Shown: in pieces, positions 61,534-64,000 of the stretch
How the letters are laid out: each line of letters begins with the position of its first letter
Position numbering within the stretch: the first letter of the stretch is position 1
NCBI RefSeq assembly: GCF_010448835.1
Contig: NZ_CP048409.1
Span: forward strand, 4,071,501-4,135,500
Direction: 5' to 3'
Source: Draconibacterium halophilum
GTDB lineage: Bacteria > Bacteroidota > Bacteroidia > Bacteroidales > Prolixibacteraceae
DNA: 64,000 nucleotides
The notes under the pieces: generated by a model
What the model was told of the DNA's origin: nothing
Database searches by the model: none
What the model saw: the letters and a program-made list of their open reading frames with translations, nothing else
Translations under genes and position numbers: made by a program

Positions 61534-62349
61534 ATGTCAGTACATAGCGAAGTTCGAAAAGTTACCACGCACCGTTTATCGGAAATGAAACTGCGCGGAG
61601 AAAAAATATCGATGTTAACGTCCTACGATTTTAGTATGGCGCAGTTGGTTGATGAAGCTGGAGTAGATGTAATCCTGGTTGGCGATTCGGCCTCAAACGT
61701 AATGGCCGGTCACGAGACCACGCTACCAATTACCCTTAATGAAATGATTTTTCTGGGATCGTCGGTGGTACGTGCCGTAAACCGTGCACTGGTAGTGGTA
61801 GATCTTCCTTTTGGAACCTACCAGGGCAACTCGCGCGAAGCACTAAGTTCCGCCATTCGTATTATGAAAGAAACCGCTGCCGACTCGGTAAAACTCGAAG
61901 GTGGCGAAGAGGTTATTGAATCGGTAAAACGTATTCTTTCGGCCGGAATTCCGGTGATGGGCCACCTCGGGTTAATGCCTCAGTCGATACATAAATTTGG
62001 AACTTATACAGTGCGTGCCAAACAAGATGCTGAAGCAGAAAAACTGATCAGCGATGCCAAGCTGCTGGAAGAAGCAGGATGTTATGCGCTGGTACTGGAA
62101 AAAATTCCCGCAGAATTGGGCGAACGGGTAGCCAAAGAGCTGAAAATTCCTGTTATTGGAATTGGTGCCGGTGGCGGTGTTGATGGTCAGGTGCTGGTAA
62201 TTCACGATATGCTGGGAATAACACAACAGTTCTCACCACGTTTTTTACGCAGGTACCACAACCTGGCAGCCGAAATAAAAGGTGCAGTAGGAAATTATAT
62301 CAACGATGTAAAATCGCAGGATTTCCCCAACGAGAAAGAGCAGTATTAA
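61534..62349 (+). CDS. panB: 3-methyl-2-oxobutanoate hydroxymethyltransferase (PanB)
   Basis: 271 residues, normal size. MLTSYDFSMAQLVDEAGVDV, ILVGDSASNVMAGHETTLPI, VVDLPFGTYQG, AVKLEGG-like SVKLEGGEE, and MGHLGLMPQSIHKFGTY are the TIM-barrel motifs holding Mg and ketopantoate. It catalyses the first step of pantothenate synthesis, adding a hydroxymethyl from methylene-THF to 2-oxoisovalerate. Own promoter; an intergenic repeat follows. Confidence 0.97.
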   Translation: MSVHSEVRKVTTHRLSEMKLRGEKISMLTSYDFSMAQLVDEAGVDVILVGDSASNVMAGHETTLPITLNEMIFLGSSVVRAVNRALVVVDLPFGTYQGNSREALSSAIRIMKETAADSVKLEGGEEVIESVKRILSAGIPVMGHLGLMPQSIHKFGTYTVRAKQDAEAEKLISDAKLLEEAGCYALVLEKIPAELGERVAKELKIPVIGIGAGGGVDGQVLVIHDMLGITQQFSPRFLRRYHNLAAEIKGAVGNYINDVKSQDFPNEKEQY

Positions 62350-62376
62350 AGTTCAAATAACTGGCATTTCGAAGGA

Positions 62377-62452
62377 AGTATGACTGAGAAATCCATTTCA
62401 TTGGAGCAGATTTCTCCTCTCCCGAAGTTTCGGGATCGTTGAAATGACAACA
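62377..62452. repeat. Intergenic palindromic repeat
   Basis: GAGAAATC-type arms around a hairpin CCCGAAGTTTCGGG, ending GAAATGACA; same family as 26600 and 63320. It separates panB from the pseudouridine synthase gene. Confidence 0.55.
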
Positions 62453-62462
62453 AGCATTGAAA

Positions 62463-63170
62463 ATGAACGTAGTTTACGAAGACAATCATATTATTGCAAT
62501 AAACAAGGCCTGCGGCGACGTTGTACAGGGCGATAAAACTGGCGACGAAACGGTAATCGACAAGGTGAAACATTTTCTGAAGGTGAAATACAAGAAACCG
62601 GGAAATGTTTACCTTGGTTTGCCCCACCGACTCGATCGTCCAACAAGTGGTCTGCTTATTCTGGCTAAAACCAGTAAAGTGCTGCCACGGCTAAACAAAC
62701 TTTTCCAAACCAAAGACGGCATGCGAAAAGTGTATTGGGCAGTGGTTGATAAACGTCCGCCAAAATATACCGACACCATTGAGCATTACCTGCGCAAAGA
62801 CCAGGAGAAAAACCGTAGTTACGCTTTCAACGAATCGAAACCGGGGGCAAAATTTGCCAGCCTCACCTATCGCCATGTAGCGAGTATCGATCGTTACCAT
62901 TTGCTGGAAGTGGAAATTCATACTGGCCGCCATCACCAAATACGTGTACAGCTACGTCAGTTGCACCTGCACATTAAAGGCGACCTGAAATACGGTGCTG
63001 CCCGGTCGAACAAAGACAAAGGCATTCACCTGCATGCACGTAAAGTGGAGTTTATTCACCCCGTACGTAAAACACCATTAACCATTGTTGCCGACCCGCC
63101 AAAAGATCCGGTTTGGGACGAGTTTATGAATATATTTAATGCCGGAAAGTTTAGTCCGGTGGAGGTGTGA
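62463..63170 (+). CDS. RluA-family pseudouridine synthase
   Basis: 235 residues from ATG 62463 (MNVVYEDNHIIAINKACGD). The catalytic motif is HRLDRPTSGLLILAKT, followed by LLEVEIHTGRHHQIRVQL and the C-terminal LHLHIKGDLKYGA region. No S4 domain is present, so it resembles RluA/TruC-like short forms; whether it modifies rRNA or tRNA is not decidable from sequence alone. Confidence 0.93.
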   Translation: MNVVYEDNHIIAINKACGDVVQGDKTGDETVIDKVKHFLKVKYKKPGNVYLGLPHRLDRPTSGLLILAKTSKVLPRLNKLFQTKDGMRKVYWAVVDKRPPKYTDTIEHYLRKDQEKNRSYAFNESKPGAKFASLTYRHVASIDRYHLLEVEIHTGRHHQIRVQLRQLHLHIKGDLKYGAARSNKDKGIHLHARKVEFIHPVRKTPLTIVADPPKDPVWDEFMNIFNAGKFSPVEV

Positions 63171-63240
63171 GACTGGGAGACGAAGAGACTTTGAGATGGG
63201 GAGACTGGGAGATGGGGAGATTGAGTTAGATTGATTGGTG
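63171..63240. repeat. Purine-rich short tandem repeats
   Basis: Several copies of GAGACTGGGAGA and GATGGGGAGA-type units in tandem directly after the pseudouridine synthase gene. Probably a slippage-prone low-complexity tract; no gene. Confidence 0.5.
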
Positions 63241-63319
63241 AACGCTTGAAATTCTCTTTCTCCTTTGTGAAACTACGTGCTTACTTTGTGAAACTTTGTA
63301 GTTAAATTAAAATGAGGCG

Positions 63320-63363
63320 ATCAGCCCCTGAAACAGATCTCTCGCTTCGCTTCGAGATGACAG
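63320..63363. repeat. Intergenic palindromic repeat
   Basis: CAGATCTCTCGCTTCGCTTCGAGATGACAG contains the CAGAT...CTCGCTTCG...GAGATGACAG arrangement seen at 26600. Short, with imperfect arms. Confidence 0.45.
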
Positions 63364-63412
63364 CTATTCTCACCTTTTGCCTTTAACCTTTTTACTTTTG
63401 CCTTGCGCCGCC

Positions 63413-63895
63413 CTACTCTAAATCCTTAGGTTTAAACGCAAAGGGCAGCAGGTTATCGGCGCCTTCAAGCACCTGAATGTGTTTTCGGCCATCGAGAATC
63501 AGGCGAATAGAATTGTTATAGCGCGACTCGGTTTCTACCAGTACCTGGCGGCACGAGCCACAAGGTTGCGCCGGATTTTCTACAATTCCGTTTGCGTTTT
63601 TTGCTGTAACGGCAATGGCTTTTACGGCTTGGTCCGGGTAAGTAGAGTTGGCATAAAACAGGGCAACCCGCTCTGCACACAGGCCATCGGTAAAGTCGGC
63701 ATTCTCCTGGTTGCTGCCGGCAATTACCTCACCGTTTTCGAGCAACAAGGCTGCTCCCACACAAAATTTCGAATACGGTGCATACGCATTTTTAGTGGCT
63801 TCGCGTGCTGCCAGCAACAATTTCTGGTCGGCTTCGGGTAACTCCGCCACCGCATCGTATTCGCAAACCATTATTCTGAGTTCTTTCCTTCGCAT
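63413..63895 (-). CDS. cdd: Cytidine deaminase
   Basis: 160 residues. The zinc site is CAERVALFYANS (Cys plus catalytic Glu) and PCGSCRQVL (two Cys); APYSKFCVGAALLLENGEVI and GSNQENADFTDGLC are typical of tetrameric cytidine deaminases. It deaminates cytidine and deoxycytidine to uridines in pyrimidine salvage. The first about eight residues before MVCEYDAVAEL are variable and the internal Met could be the true start. Confidence 0.94.
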   Translation of the reverse strand: MRRKELRIMVCEYDAVAELPEADQKLLLAAREATKNAYAPYSKFCVGAALLLENGEVIAGSNQENADFTDGLCAERVALFYANSTYPDQAVKAIAVTAKNANGIVENPAQPCGSCRQVLVETESRYNNSIRLILDGRKHIQVLEGADNLLPFAFKPKDLE

Positions 63896-64000
63896 AAACG
63901 GGTATTTTTATCAAATGTACAATTTTAAATTAAATGGCTGCGGTATACTAATCGAATTCGCCGTCCCTATTGAAGCATCGGGACACCCCCTATTTCATTG

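Noticed and set aside
63960..64000. GGGGGTGTCCCGATGC on the minus strand, like the start of the TPP riboswitch
   Set aside because: The conserved CTGAGA and CCTGATC...TAGGGA parts do not follow; it only shares the common GTCCCGATGC palindrome.

Overview
The window is chromosomal DNA of a Bacteroidota bacterium, most likely an anaerobic or microaerobic marine-type member of the Marinilabiliales/Prolixibacteraceae group (the rank below phylum is an inference from general gene content). Evidence for the phylum: promoters of the TTTG-N18-20-TAnnTTTG type, two proteins with type IX secretion (T9SS) sorting domains, a GldF-type ABC permease, a SusC/RagA-like TonB receptor, a two-component propeller kinase with a LytTR regulator, and weak Shine-Dalgarno usage. 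No phage, insertion sequence, CRISPR array or rRNA operon is visible.

Layout. 1-2734 (minus): surE - small membrane protein - lpxB - gldF (cut by the window edge). 2936-7563 (plus): secreted S9 peptidase, a frameshifted aldo/keto reductase, an alpha/beta hydrolase. 7744-16011 (minus): one compact ten-gene operon running from DRTGG and anti-sigma-like ATPase genes through a sensory-type [FeFe]-hydrogenase-like protein, a PHP protein and a second ATPase into the structural genes of a multimeric NAD-linked, probably electron-bifurcating [FeFe] hydrogenase. Divergent from it (16250-18357) are a PAS protein and a SpoIIE-type phosphatase. Together these look like hydrogen or redox sensing coupled to a partner-switching signalling circuit. 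No H-cluster maturases (HydE/F/G) are in the window.

19801-21458 (minus) is the strangest region: two normal tRNA-Val(TAC) genes followed by three tandem, almost identical 470-bp units, each with a GIY-YIG endonuclease ORF sandwiched between two damaged tRNA-like sequences and closed by a terminator-like hairpin. 21555-28658 holds housekeeping genes (folC, PhoH, mtaB, an inositol-monophosphatase-family gene, a glycosyltransferase, a thioesterase). 28771-31040 is a three-gene module of a stand-alone cobalamin-binding protein carrying the W-x9-EH signature of CarH-type B12 photoreceptors, a helical protein of unknown function and a soluble histidine kinase. A TPP riboswitch at 31102 controls a TonB-dependent receptor, presumably for thiamine or a precursor. 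33888-34236 is a degenerate 42-nt tandem repeat.

34332-42125 carries an FkbO/Hyg5-like chorismatase homologue, deoC, xseAB, a T9SS subtilase, a MORN-like protein, a PIG-L deacetylase and a Tat-signal protein. 42555-56528 is a cell-envelope and signalling region: a T9SS-sorted protein, a 1128-residue YadA-head-like repeat protein, a 1320-residue propeller histidine kinase with its LytTR regulator, outer-membrane proteins, and lipoproteins including a DUF4382 family member. 56745-63895 ends with dnaK, a DUF5009 acyltransferase-like membrane protein, an outer-membrane-type protein, panB, an RluA-family pseudouridine synthase and cdd.

Reading caution: six genes are broken by an apparent loss of exactly one base inside a homopolymer of 4-6 identical bases (near 6037, 17894, 18173, 18867, 27760 and 55694 - five genes with one or two breaks each), and a seventh may affect the start of the propeller kinase (47655). 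In every case adding one base restores a family-typical reading frame, so these are more likely consensus errors than true pseudogenes; the affected genes are annotated as full-length CDS with the break noted. (Counting by breaks: AKR 1, SpoIIE 2, carboxypeptidase-like 1, glycosyltransferase 1, DUF4382 1.)
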